Source of the DNA: CAZNHL01 sp964572965
GTDB lineage: Bacteria > Bacteroidota > Bacteroidia > Cytophagales > UBA9547
Assembly: GCA_964572965.1 (NCBI GenBank)
Contig: CAZNHL010000115.1
Span: 1-8,626 of the forward strand
DNA: 8,626 nt
Direction of reading: 5' to 3'
The notes beneath the pieces were generated by a model that saw only the letters and a program-made list of their open reading frames with translations, was not told where the DNA came from and made no database searches. Position numbers and translations under genes: made by a program. Numbering within the stretch: position 1 is the stretch's first letter; each line of letters begins with the position of its first letter. Below, piece after piece: positions 1 through 6,398 of this stretch.

Positions 1-24
1 ACACCTTCTGCGTTTATCGGGATG

Positions 25-54
25 CAAAAGTAGGAATTATATCCGGATTTACAA
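25..54 (-). promoter_or_regulatory. Predicted Bacteroidota-type promoter, leftward
   Basis: Read on the minus strand, TACTTTTG (32 to 25) matches the Bacteroidota -7 consensus TAnnTTTG exactly. A TTG (54 to 52) lies 19 nt upstream, which fits the usual -33 position. Transcription would run leftward from about position 18-20 into a gene outside the window, divergent from the dehydrogenase gene at 243. The match to consensus and spacing is seen directly; promoter activity is inferred. Confidence 0.5.
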
Positions 55-242
55 GCACACATAAGTAAGTTTTATGTAATATTTATACCATTTTTTCACT
101 TTTACATGATTAACAATTACTTAAGACTAAAATATCTTTTGAGAAATATCAAAGAACAGAACTAGCTCAAATCAACACATCCACACAACCCTTTATTTCG
201 TACAAAAACATACTCTAATAATCTTATCTTATTTTTTACACA

Positions 243-1130
243 ATGAAGAAAATAGCTATTGTTGGTGCGGGTACAATGGGAAATGGTATTGCACATTCCT
301 TTGCGCAAGCTGGTTTTAATGTGGTATTAATTGATTTATCTACTGAAAAACTGCAGAAAGGCTTAGAAACTATCCATGCTAACCTGGACAGACAAATCAA
401 AAAAGGCTCCTTAACAGAACAACAAAAGGAAGAAATTCTTATTCGTGTTTCAATACAAACTCATTTTAACAACCTGAAAGAAGTATTCCTGGCAATCGAA
501 GCAGTATATGAAAACTTTGAAGTTAAGTCGGATGTATTGAAAGAACTGGTAAATAAAGTGGGAGACGATACAATACTAGCCAGCAATACCTCTTCTATCT
601 CTATTACTAAACTGGCGGCAAGCTTACCGAAACCTGAACAGTTCATTGGTATGCATTTTATGAACCCTGTGCCGGTAATGGCTTTGGTAGAAATAATCAA
701 TGGCTACAACACAAACGCAGCCACCACAAATACTATTCGCGAAATCACCGAAGCTTTAGGTAAGACTCCCATTATAGTCAATGACTATCCGGGTTTTGTG
801 GCAAACCGCATCCTTATGCCCATGATTAATGAAGCAATCATTACATTATATGAAGGTGTTGCTGGTGTGCAGGAAATAGATTCAATTATGAAACTCGGAA
901 TGGCTCATCCAATGGGGCCTTTACAATTAGCCGATTTCATTGGATTGGATGTTTGCCTCAATATCCTTACTGTACTCCATCAGGGACTAGGCAACCCTAA
1001 GTACTTCCCCTCCCCTCTCTTAGTAAATATGGTACAGGCCGGGAAACTAGGTGCTAAAACAGGAGAAGGTTTCTATAACTGGTCTAAAGGCAATAAAGAC
1101 TTAAGTGTGAGTGCACGGTTTCAATTATAA
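243..1130 (+). CDS. 3-hydroxybutyryl-CoA dehydrogenase (3-hydroxyacyl-CoA dehydrogenase family)
   Basis: Cytoplasmic NAD(P)-dependent enzyme that interconverts 3-hydroxyacyl-CoA (probably 3-hydroxybutyryl-CoA) and 3-oxoacyl-CoA, in beta-oxidation or butanoate metabolism. The N-terminal Rossmann domain (about residues 3-182) opens with the dinucleotide motif GAGTMGNGIA (8-17), and Asp31 at the end of the second strand favours NAD. The family's catalytic residues keep their expected spacing: Ser117 in NTSS, His138 in GMHFMNP, Glu150 and Asn188 in FVANRI. The C-terminal helical domain (about 185-281) ends in the signature KLGAKTGEGFYNW, followed by a short 14-residue tail. The length of 295 aa is close to the usual 280-290 for stand-alone enzymes, so this is not a FadB-type fusion. 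It starts at ATG with no clear Shine-Dalgarno. It is alone on its strand with no crotonase, thiolase or acyl-CoA dehydrogenase beside it, so the pathway cannot be fixed from context. TATCTTTTG (133-141) resembles a -7 box but has one extra base and no -33 partner. Confidence 0.95.
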   Translation: MKKIAIVGAGTMGNGIAHSFAQAGFNVVLIDLSTEKLQKGLETIHANLDRQIKKGSLTEQQKEEILIRVSIQTHFNNLKEVFLAIEAVYENFEVKSDVLKELVNKVGDDTILASNTSSISITKLAASLPKPEQFIGMHFMNPVPVMALVEIINGYNTNAATTNTIREITEALGKTPIIVNDYPGFVANRILMPMINEAIITLYEGVAGVQEIDSIMKLGMAHPMGPLQLADFIGLDVCLNILTVLHQGLGNPKYFPSPLLVNMVQAGKLGAKTGEGFYNWSKGNKDLSVSARFQL

Positions 1131-1131
1131 G

Positions 1132-1181
1132 TTTCAAAACGACAAAAGGCCCGCATTTGCGGGCCTTTTGTCGTTTTGAAA
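1132..1181. terminator. Perfect 24-bp inverted repeat, probable bidirectional terminator
   Basis: Arms 1132-1155 and 1158-1181 are exact reverse complements of 24 bases each, separated by only two bases (TT). The core is GC-rich (AGGCCCGCA / TGCGGGCCT), flanked by A4 and T4 runs, so a terminator-like hairpin forms in transcripts from either strand. It begins two bases after the dehydrogenase stop codon and lies about 94 nt beyond the stop of the converging gene at 1275. It therefore probably ends both transcripts. Confidence 0.85.
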
Positions 1182-1274
1182 TAACTGACTTAAACTAATG
1201 CCTTATTGTCGAACCCCAATTTACACCGTCTCTGGCTATCATTTATAATACCCGAAAAGGATAGGAACAATATA

Positions 1275-2555
1275 CTATGCTTCAATAATCTCAACCAGAA
1301 CCTTATCGATTCTCAGACCATCCATATCCATTATTTCAAATTTATAGTTATTATGGACAAATGAATCTCCTGCAACAGGTATTGCTTTCAGCTGATCCAG
1401 AATAAAGCCGGATATTGTAGAATAACTTGCAATATTATCTTCAACTACCTCTCTCATGAAAAACTGATTGAGTTCATATATCTGCGTTTTGCCATCTACT
1501 AAATACGAGCCATCAATTCTCTTAGTAATATTAGATTCATTACTTTCGTCTTCATCCGGCAAATCTCCTACAATTGCCTCTATTAAATCGTGCAGTGTCA
1601 CAATCCCTTCAATGCTACCGAATTCGTCAATCACAATACCTATATATTGCTTCTTAGCTTTGAACAGGTTAAGAATCTTAAATGCAGAAGTATATTCCGT
1701 TATATATATAGGTTCATTGATAATATCATCCAGTTTAAAGTCTTCATGGGCATAACTTTCTAAAAACTCCTTGATCGTGACTACACCCTTTACTTTTTCA
1801 ATAGACCCTACACCAACAATAAACTTTGAATGCACGCTTTCTTTCAGCTTGCTAAAAATAGCGTCCTTTGAATCATTATAGTTGATCCACTCTACTTCAG
1901 AGCTATGGGTCATCAGGGACTTCGCTGTCTGATCAGTAAAATAGAATAAATTCTGGTGCACCTGACTTTCTTCTTTTTCCAGTACACCTTGTCTGCCGGC
2001 ATTTTTCAGCATAAACACTAGTTCTTCCTCACTCACTCTTTCACTATCAGTTTCCTGAATTCCAAATATTTTTAATATAATATTAGTAGAAGCCGAAAGA
2101 AGCTTTACAAAAGGATAGGTTGCCAGGGTAAAATACTTAATCACAGGAACACATACCAAAGCAATTTTTTCAGCATTGTTCATCGCGATGGTCTTTGGTA
2201 CCAACTCTCCTATTACAATTGTAAAATAGGTAATCCCGCTAATCACCAGGATCAATGACAGATCGTGAGTATAAGGCTGAAGGAATTGGTAAGCAGCCAA
2301 TACTCTTTCCAGATCATCGGTCAATGCAGCACCCCCATAAGCACCTGCCACAATACCAATCAAAGTAATCCCCACCTGAACAGAAGAAAGGAAATTCTCC
2401 GGATTTTCTAATAACTCGAGTATCGTTTTTGCGTTCTTGCTTCCCAGAACTGCCAGATTTTCAATCCGGCTCTTCTTTACAGAAACCAAGGCTATTTCAG
2501 ACAATGCAAAAAAGCCATTGAGAAGTGTAAGAATAAAAATAACAAGTAATTCCAT
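1275..2555 (-). CDS. HlyC/CorC (CNNM/CBS) family membrane transporter-like protein
   Basis: Inner-membrane protein of the CNNM/CorC family, members of which are linked to Mg2+ or Co2+ efflux; older annotations call it hemolysin. The N-terminal DUF21/CNNM membrane domain (about 1-165) has the family motifs NGFFALSEIAL (13-23), SSVQVGITL (57-65) and GELVPKTIA (116-124). Hydrophobic segments lie near 1-25, 60-78, 100-118 and 130-165. A CBS pair (about 210-335) follows, ending in the hallmark IDEFGSIEGIVTLHDLIEAI (309-328) and an acidic GDLPDEDE stretch. A CorC_HlyC C-terminal domain (about 340-424) includes DGSYLVDG and ISGFILDQL. The 426 aa are full length for the family. The ATG start is supported because it begins directly with the first membrane segment. 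It ends in TAG and converges on the dehydrogenase gene. A TAATTTTG box lies just four bases before the ATG. The transported ion cannot be told from sequence. Confidence 0.92.
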   Translation of the reverse strand: MELLVIFILTLLNGFFALSEIALVSVKKSRIENLAVLGSKNAKTILELLENPENFLSSVQVGITLIGIVAGAYGGAALTDDLERVLAAYQFLQPYTHDLSLILVISGITYFTIVIGELVPKTIAMNNAEKIALVCVPVIKYFTLATYPFVKLLSASTNIILKIFGIQETDSERVSEEELVFMLKNAGRQGVLEKEESQVHQNLFYFTDQTAKSLMTHSSEVEWINYNDSKDAIFSKLKESVHSKFIVGVGSIEKVKGVVTIKEFLESYAHEDFKLDDIINEPIYITEYTSAFKILNLFKAKKQYIGIVIDEFGSIEGIVTLHDLIEAIVGDLPDEDESNESNITKRIDGSYLVDGKTQIYELNQFFMREVVEDNIASYSTISGFILDQLKAIPVAGDSFVHNNYKFEIMDMDGLRIDKVLVEIIEA

Positions 2556-2902
2556 AAGGCAAAATTATACAATTAGTACTAAATCCTTACAGAAAACTAT
2601 CAGATAAAACATAGCTCAAGGCTTATAAATCAAAGTATTTTTAATATTCCGTCCTGCCAGATGCTATTAATAAAATAAGAATGAATCAGAATACTGTCTA
2701 CAGGAAGATTGTCTACACAGTTTACTTTTCAAGTAAGACTATCCGCCATTAGCTACATTGTTAATTCAAAGTCCTTTGTTGCGGGGTTCTGAGGTTTAAA
2801 GAGTTTCAAGGCCGGCTTCTAAGTCTGCTGTCAAATGTCTAAATATCTTGTTTTCAAATCGGAGAAACGGTGCGTACATTTCCTAAATGATTCAACAATT
2901 CA
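2556..2902. other. 347-bp intergenic region without a recognisable gene
   Basis: This region separates the end of the envelope operon (stop at 2903) from the start of the CorC-type gene (2555), both leftward. I see no conserved gene or RNA. It must hold the promoter of the CorC-type gene and the 3' end of the operon transcript, but no GC-rich terminator hairpin with a T-tract is evident. Small items present are an 8-bp direct repeat TGTCTACA (2695-2702 and 2710-2717), a weak 6-bp inverted repeat TTACTT/AAGTAA with a 3-nt loop (2722-2736), and a 23-codon rightward reading frame (2681-2752) without support. Confidence 0.6.
2560..2567 (-). promoter_or_regulatory. Candidate -7 promoter box next to the start codon
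   Basis: On the minus strand TAATTTTG fits the Bacteroidota -7 consensus TAnnTTTG exactly, and it ends four bases before the ATG at 2555. If real, transcription would begin at or next to the start codon and give a leaderless or near-leaderless mRNA for the CorC-type gene. No good TTG -33 element is visible at the usual spacing, so this may be a chance match in AT-rich DNA. Confidence 0.3.
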
Positions 2903-4999
2903 TTATTTTCCTTTAATCACAAACTCAACCCTTCTATTCTGAGCTTTACCAGCTTTAGTAGCATTTGAAGTTACCGGTTTCGTGTCACCATAACCTTTTG
3001 AAGTAACACGATCTGTGTTAATACCCTTTTTCTCAAGGTAATTCTCTACAGACTTAGCCCGGCTTGCTGATAGCTTCATGTTAGTTTCTTTCTTACCAAC
3101 GTTATCAGTGTGGCCGTCAATTTCAATTTTAACTGTAGGATTTTCTGTCAATAAAGTAACAACCCTGTCAAGTTCAGGGAAGGAAGCAGGTTTTAAAGTT
3201 GCTTTCCCTGTTTCAAAAAAGATATTACTTAATTTAACAACAGCTCCTACCTCAATCGGAGCAAGCAGTAAGTCTCTGTTAATTACTGAATCTTTTTTAA
3301 CTGCAGTTGTTAAATCGTAATTTTCAGACTGTGTAAAATAGCTATCTGCTTCTGCACTTACTGCATACGACTTTCCATACTGCAAAACCAACTGATAAGT
3401 AGAATTAATAGTATCTACTTCTGCACCTTTAAGTATTTCATCATTTACGAAGAGATGAAAACGGACTTTCCTGGTTAAAGCAATGACCTGATTTGTCTTT
3501 TTATTCAGGATTTTCCCTTTAACAAGAACAAATGGTACCGAAGAAACAAACAAATCCTTTTTAACCGAATCTGCCAGAATAACCTTAGTAAGGTTTAAAG
3601 TATCAACATGACTCACATAGCCTTTTGCTTTTAGCTCTACTGCGTATTTCTTTCCACCGGGAACTTCAATAGAATAACTATTCGTTGTTGTATCGATAAA
3701 TGCTTTTGTATGCTCTTTCCCGTTGACCCAAATTCCTTTAACACCTGACAACTTCTTAGGGGCTCCTTTCAGTGCCAATTTACCATACACCATGACAAGC
3801 GTGTCCGGAGAATAATAGACCGTTGTATCTAACAGGTAAAACTCTCTCTTTCCTTCAGTTTTAATAGCAATTCCAGCCGGTAGTATCTTTTTTGCATCAA
3901 GATCTATCTGATAATTTTTCCCTAAAGGCAAGGTCAACATCACAAATCCGGAATCTCTGTTATACTGTACAGTATCTAAAAGAGTCCCCCCCAATTTCAA
4001 ACCTAAAGGATATTTCAAATCATATGGTTTATGAGTCTTTTTGTTAAGGACATGCAGCTTTACAAGTACATTTGGATTATCTTCAAATAACTTGACTGTA
4101 TAGATATCTGTCTCACCTAAGGTATTATTTGAAGAAGCCCAGAATGCCCAGCTTCCTTTTGCATTCGTTTTGAAATATCCATCAAACATTTGTGAATTCA
4201 CAGTATCAGAAAGTTTCTTTGGTTCAGACCATTTCCGAAATGAATCATCACGACGTTCGCAGGAATAAATATCAGTACTAGCTTTTTTACCTTTTCCAAG
4301 TCTGGAAAAATATAAAATATTATTGTCCGGCGATAAGCTTGGAGCAAACTCTGTTTTAGCTGTGTTAACCGGTTTCTTCAGTTTTTTAGGTTTTGACCAG
4401 CCTTTACTGCTTTTATGTGAGACATAGATATCCCCTTTTTTGCTGTCAAAGCTAGACGAGTAGCTTAGCAACAAATGATTGCCGTCATAACTAAAGAAAG
4501 CTGTCAGATATGCCCCTTTTGATTTCTTTAGCGAACCTCTTACCTTTATTTTCTTAGCTGCTCCCCAGCTGCCATCTGTTTTTTTTGAAACGACGGAAAA
4601 ACCTCTTTCAAGCCAGACTGGTACAGAACCATTACTATATTCGCCATTGATAATAGCGCTTTCTCCATCTTCGCTGATAGCGTATAATGCATTGTAACGT
4701 CCTCTATTAATCTCGTCACCACAACGTTCAACATTACCCCAGGAACCGTTTGCTTTTTTCTTCGCAAACCATACATCCTGGCTACCTTTTAATCCATACT
4801 TATTGAGCGGGTGATTAACTCTTGAAAAGTAAAGTGTCTTACCATCCGGAGAAACGACAGGGTTCAATTCTGCCACCGCAGTGTTTACGCTATCACCAAG
4901 ATTTTTTGCTAAAAACGAGCTCTGTGCTGATAAAATCTGGATCAAAAAAATATTAAGCAATACTGTATATAATAACTTTCTCATTTTACTACTTATCAT
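2903..4999 (-). CDS. PD40 propeller / CRD-like / OmpA-family peptidoglycan-binding protein
   Basis: Predicted exported periplasmic or outer-membrane-associated protein of 698 aa. The signal peptide covers about residues 1-26 (cleavage near LSA-QS). Residues about 40-305 form a PD40/WD40-like beta-propeller, with repeats such as VVSPDGKTLYFSR (48-60), FFSYDGNHLLLSY (168-180) and SLSPDNNILYFSR (221-233), each followed by a D-(I/V)-Y/W strand. Three carboxypeptidase-regulatory-like repeats follow, at about 309-395, 399-485 and 488-580. The first and third share VLVK..(V/I)LNKKT. The C-terminal OmpA domain (about 588-697) has IFFETGKATL, GHTDNVG with Asp632, Arg647 fifteen residues later (the diaminopimelate-binding pair) and NRRVEF, so it should bind peptidoglycan. 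The order resembles PorE of type IX secretion, but the TPR domain is missing and there are three repeats instead of one. The frame opens at an ATG overlapping the end of the upstream gene. A second ATG at 4984 (MRKLLYTVLL) gives an equally good signal peptide and may be the true start. It is the last gene of the operon. Confidence 0.88.
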   Translation of the reverse strand: MISSKMRKLLYTVLLNIFLIQILSAQSSFLAKNLGDSVNTAVAELNPVVSPDGKTLYFSRVNHPLNKYGLKGSQDVWFAKKKANGSWGNVERCGDEINRGRYNALYAISEDGESAIINGEYSNGSVPVWLERGFSVVSKKTDGSWGAAKKIKVRGSLKKSKGAYLTAFFSYDGNHLLLSYSSSFDSKKGDIYVSHKSSKGWSKPKKLKKPVNTAKTEFAPSLSPDNNILYFSRLGKGKKASTDIYSCERRDDSFRKWSEPKKLSDTVNSQMFDGYFKTNAKGSWAFWASSNNTLGETDIYTVKLFEDNPNVLVKLHVLNKKTHKPYDLKYPLGLKLGGTLLDTVQYNRDSGFVMLTLPLGKNYQIDLDAKKILPAGIAIKTEGKREFYLLDTTVYYSPDTLVMVYGKLALKGAPKKLSGVKGIWVNGKEHTKAFIDTTTNSYSIEVPGGKKYAVELKAKGYVSHVDTLNLTKVILADSVKKDLFVSSVPFVLVKGKILNKKTNQVIALTRKVRFHLFVNDEILKGAEVDTINSTYQLVLQYGKSYAVSAEADSYFTQSENYDLTTAVKKDSVINRDLLLAPIEVGAVVKLSNIFFETGKATLKPASFPELDRVVTLLTENPTVKIEIDGHTDNVGKKETNMKLSASRAKSVENYLEKKGINTDRVTSKGYGDTKPVTSNATKAGKAQNRRVEFVIKGK

Positions 5000-6380
5000 A
5001 AACAGGTAATTTATCCTCTTTCACAATTCTGCCAAATATGAAATTCAGGCCGGATCTAACATTGAAATTATACATTTCAACTCTTCGGAAATCGATTGAG
5101 CCGTCACTGAGATCAACCGAATTAAAAAGTGGTGTAAGATTGTCTGCTACACAGAAAAGCTGAAAAGGTCCTCCCTTAACATAAATCCCAAAACCTACGT
5201 TATTCCACTGCCTGTTTTGAACAGAATAGGAAACTGCTATTTCAATAAACTTACAAACACGCTGATTCACCGAGATACCATATGCGGGTTGAATTACTCT
5301 GAAATAATTCATAAAGAAATTCGCATTTACTGTTGTATTCTTTGCTAATTGATAGCTTGCAGAAAGGTAACTCTTCATCACCAATGGTGCAGTGTAAGCT
5401 TTTTGTGTGGTGTCTCCGTTGAATGACTTCGCCAGTGAATCAAAATATGACTGATATGTATCCTGGTCTGAATTCTTATTAGAAATATTGGATACGTCAA
5501 TACCGTTATATGTATAGTTCCCTTTATAAGAGGTATTATAAGGATTCTGGGTCCATCTGATAAATCCAAGATCATTAATAGCCAGCATCACCCTGAATTT
5601 TTCAGTTGGTTTGTAAGTTACTGCGGCATCAATAGCAGCACCCATGTTTTTGGTATTAAATACATTTTGAGAATAGTTTGGAGTTGTATTATCAGCGCTT
5701 TCCCAATCTTTAGGGTAAGAAGAATGAATGACAACATCTGCGTCTGCCTTCAGGCTATTCCCATCAGTATTATCACCTACTGTCAAGCCACCTTTACTCC
5801 TTGAAACATAAACGTTTGCTTGCCCGAAAAGGAGTTTAACCCTAGCTCCATAAGTAAATTTCTTATTAGCGCTTTCACGAGCCAACCCCAATCCCATTTC
5901 CATATAGGAAGTATAATTCGCTCCAAACTTTTTAAGGCTCACTTCCTTTCCTACAAACTGAGTATTCCCATTGATTGCCAGTAACAAGAGGTCTCCCGGG
6001 ATACTTTGAAAATTTGATACTTTCTGAGTGATGTTAAATGACCAGAAATTACGCTTTTGCTTTACTCTAAGGTGAAACAGGTCAACGGCAAAGGCTGTAT
6101 AAAACACATTGTTTTTACGAACGCTATTGGAAACCTTTTTGAGATCAACGGTATCTCCGGTTAAAATTCCATTAGGCAAGTTAAAGGAAGAGTTAGAAAA
6201 TGCTGAATAAACTGAAGTTCCTAAGCCTACACTTACTTTGTAATCAGGAATAAGAGATGGGTTTATATATGAAGCCTGAAAAATATTATTCATGTTCATC
6301 AGCGTCATTTCGCTTTGAGCGAAAATCAGATTTGAACAGACTAAAATCAGGCCTAAAATACCGGCAAAAATATTTTTCAC
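4989..6380 (-). CDS. DUF5723-like outer-membrane beta-barrel protein
   Basis: Predicted outer-membrane beta-barrel of 463 aa. The signal peptide covers about 1-21 (hydrophobic GILGLILVCSNLIFA, then QSEM). The mature start has NIFQASYINPSLIPDYKVSVGLG (in two parts, 32-54), an Asn-Pro start typical of FadL/PorV/PorP-like Bacteroidota barrels. The stretch YGARVKLLFGQANVYVS (177-193) is characteristic of proteins annotated DUF5723. Alternating hydrophobic and polar strands with aromatic residues run throughout, and a last strand MYNFNVRSGLNFIFG (436-450) is followed by a short charged tail. No enzymatic motif is seen, and substrate or partner is unknown. The start codon is GTG: the in-frame upstream sequence reaches a TAA without any ATG, and the signal peptide begins exactly here. 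It lies 18 nt after the lipoprotein gene and overlaps the downstream OmpA-type gene by 11 nt, so the three are probably made together. Family assignment comes from recalled motifs and was not searched. Confidence 0.8.
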   Translation of the reverse strand: MKNIFAGILGLILVCSNLIFAQSEMTLMNMNNIFQASYINPSLIPDYKVSVGLGTSVYSAFSNSSFNLPNGILTGDTVDLKKVSNSVRKNNVFYTAFAVDLFHLRVKQKRNFWSFNITQKVSNFQSIPGDLLLLAINGNTQFVGKEVSLKKFGANYTSYMEMGLGLARESANKKFTYGARVKLLFGQANVYVSRSKGGLTVGDNTDGNSLKADADVVIHSSYPKDWESADNTTPNYSQNVFNTKNMGAAIDAAVTYKPTEKFRVMLAINDLGFIRWTQNPYNTSYKGNYTYNGIDVSNISNKNSDQDTYQSYFDSLAKSFNGDTTQKAYTAPLVMKSYLSASYQLAKNTTVNANFFMNYFRVIQPAYGISVNQRVCKFIEIAVSYSVQNRQWNNVGFGIYVKGGPFQLFCVADNLTPLFNSVDLSDGSIDFRRVEMYNFNVRSGLNFIFGRIVKEDKLPVYDK

Positions 6381-6398
6381 GCTGAAAAAGTTGGATTA

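Noticed and set aside
133..141. TATCTTTTG as -7 box for the dehydrogenase gene
   Set aside because: The spacing inside the box is one base too long and there is no TTG at the -33 distance.
461..700. 79-codon leftward frame inside the dehydrogenase gene
   Set aside because: It is antisense to the conserved catalytic region, so it is a shadow of the real gene.
2722..2736. Hairpin TTACTT/AAGTAA as terminator of the envelope operon
   Set aside because: It has only six AT-rich pairs, no T-tract follows on the minus strand, and it lies more than 160 nt beyond the stop.
2681..2752. 23-codon rightward reading frame in the intergenic region
   Set aside because: It is short, has no ribosome binding site, promoter or recognisable motif, and its Thr-Val-Tyr repeats follow from the local 8-bp direct repeat. 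It is likely chance.
4546..4776. 76-codon leftward frame inside the OmpA-type gene
   Set aside because: It lies in another frame of a gene with clear PD40 repeats and has no features of its own.
2903..6380. Naming the pair PorP/PorE or assigning it to type IX secretion
   Set aside because: The barrel looks like DUF5723 and not PorP/SprF, the OmpA protein lacks the TPR of PorE, and no other type IX gene is in the window.
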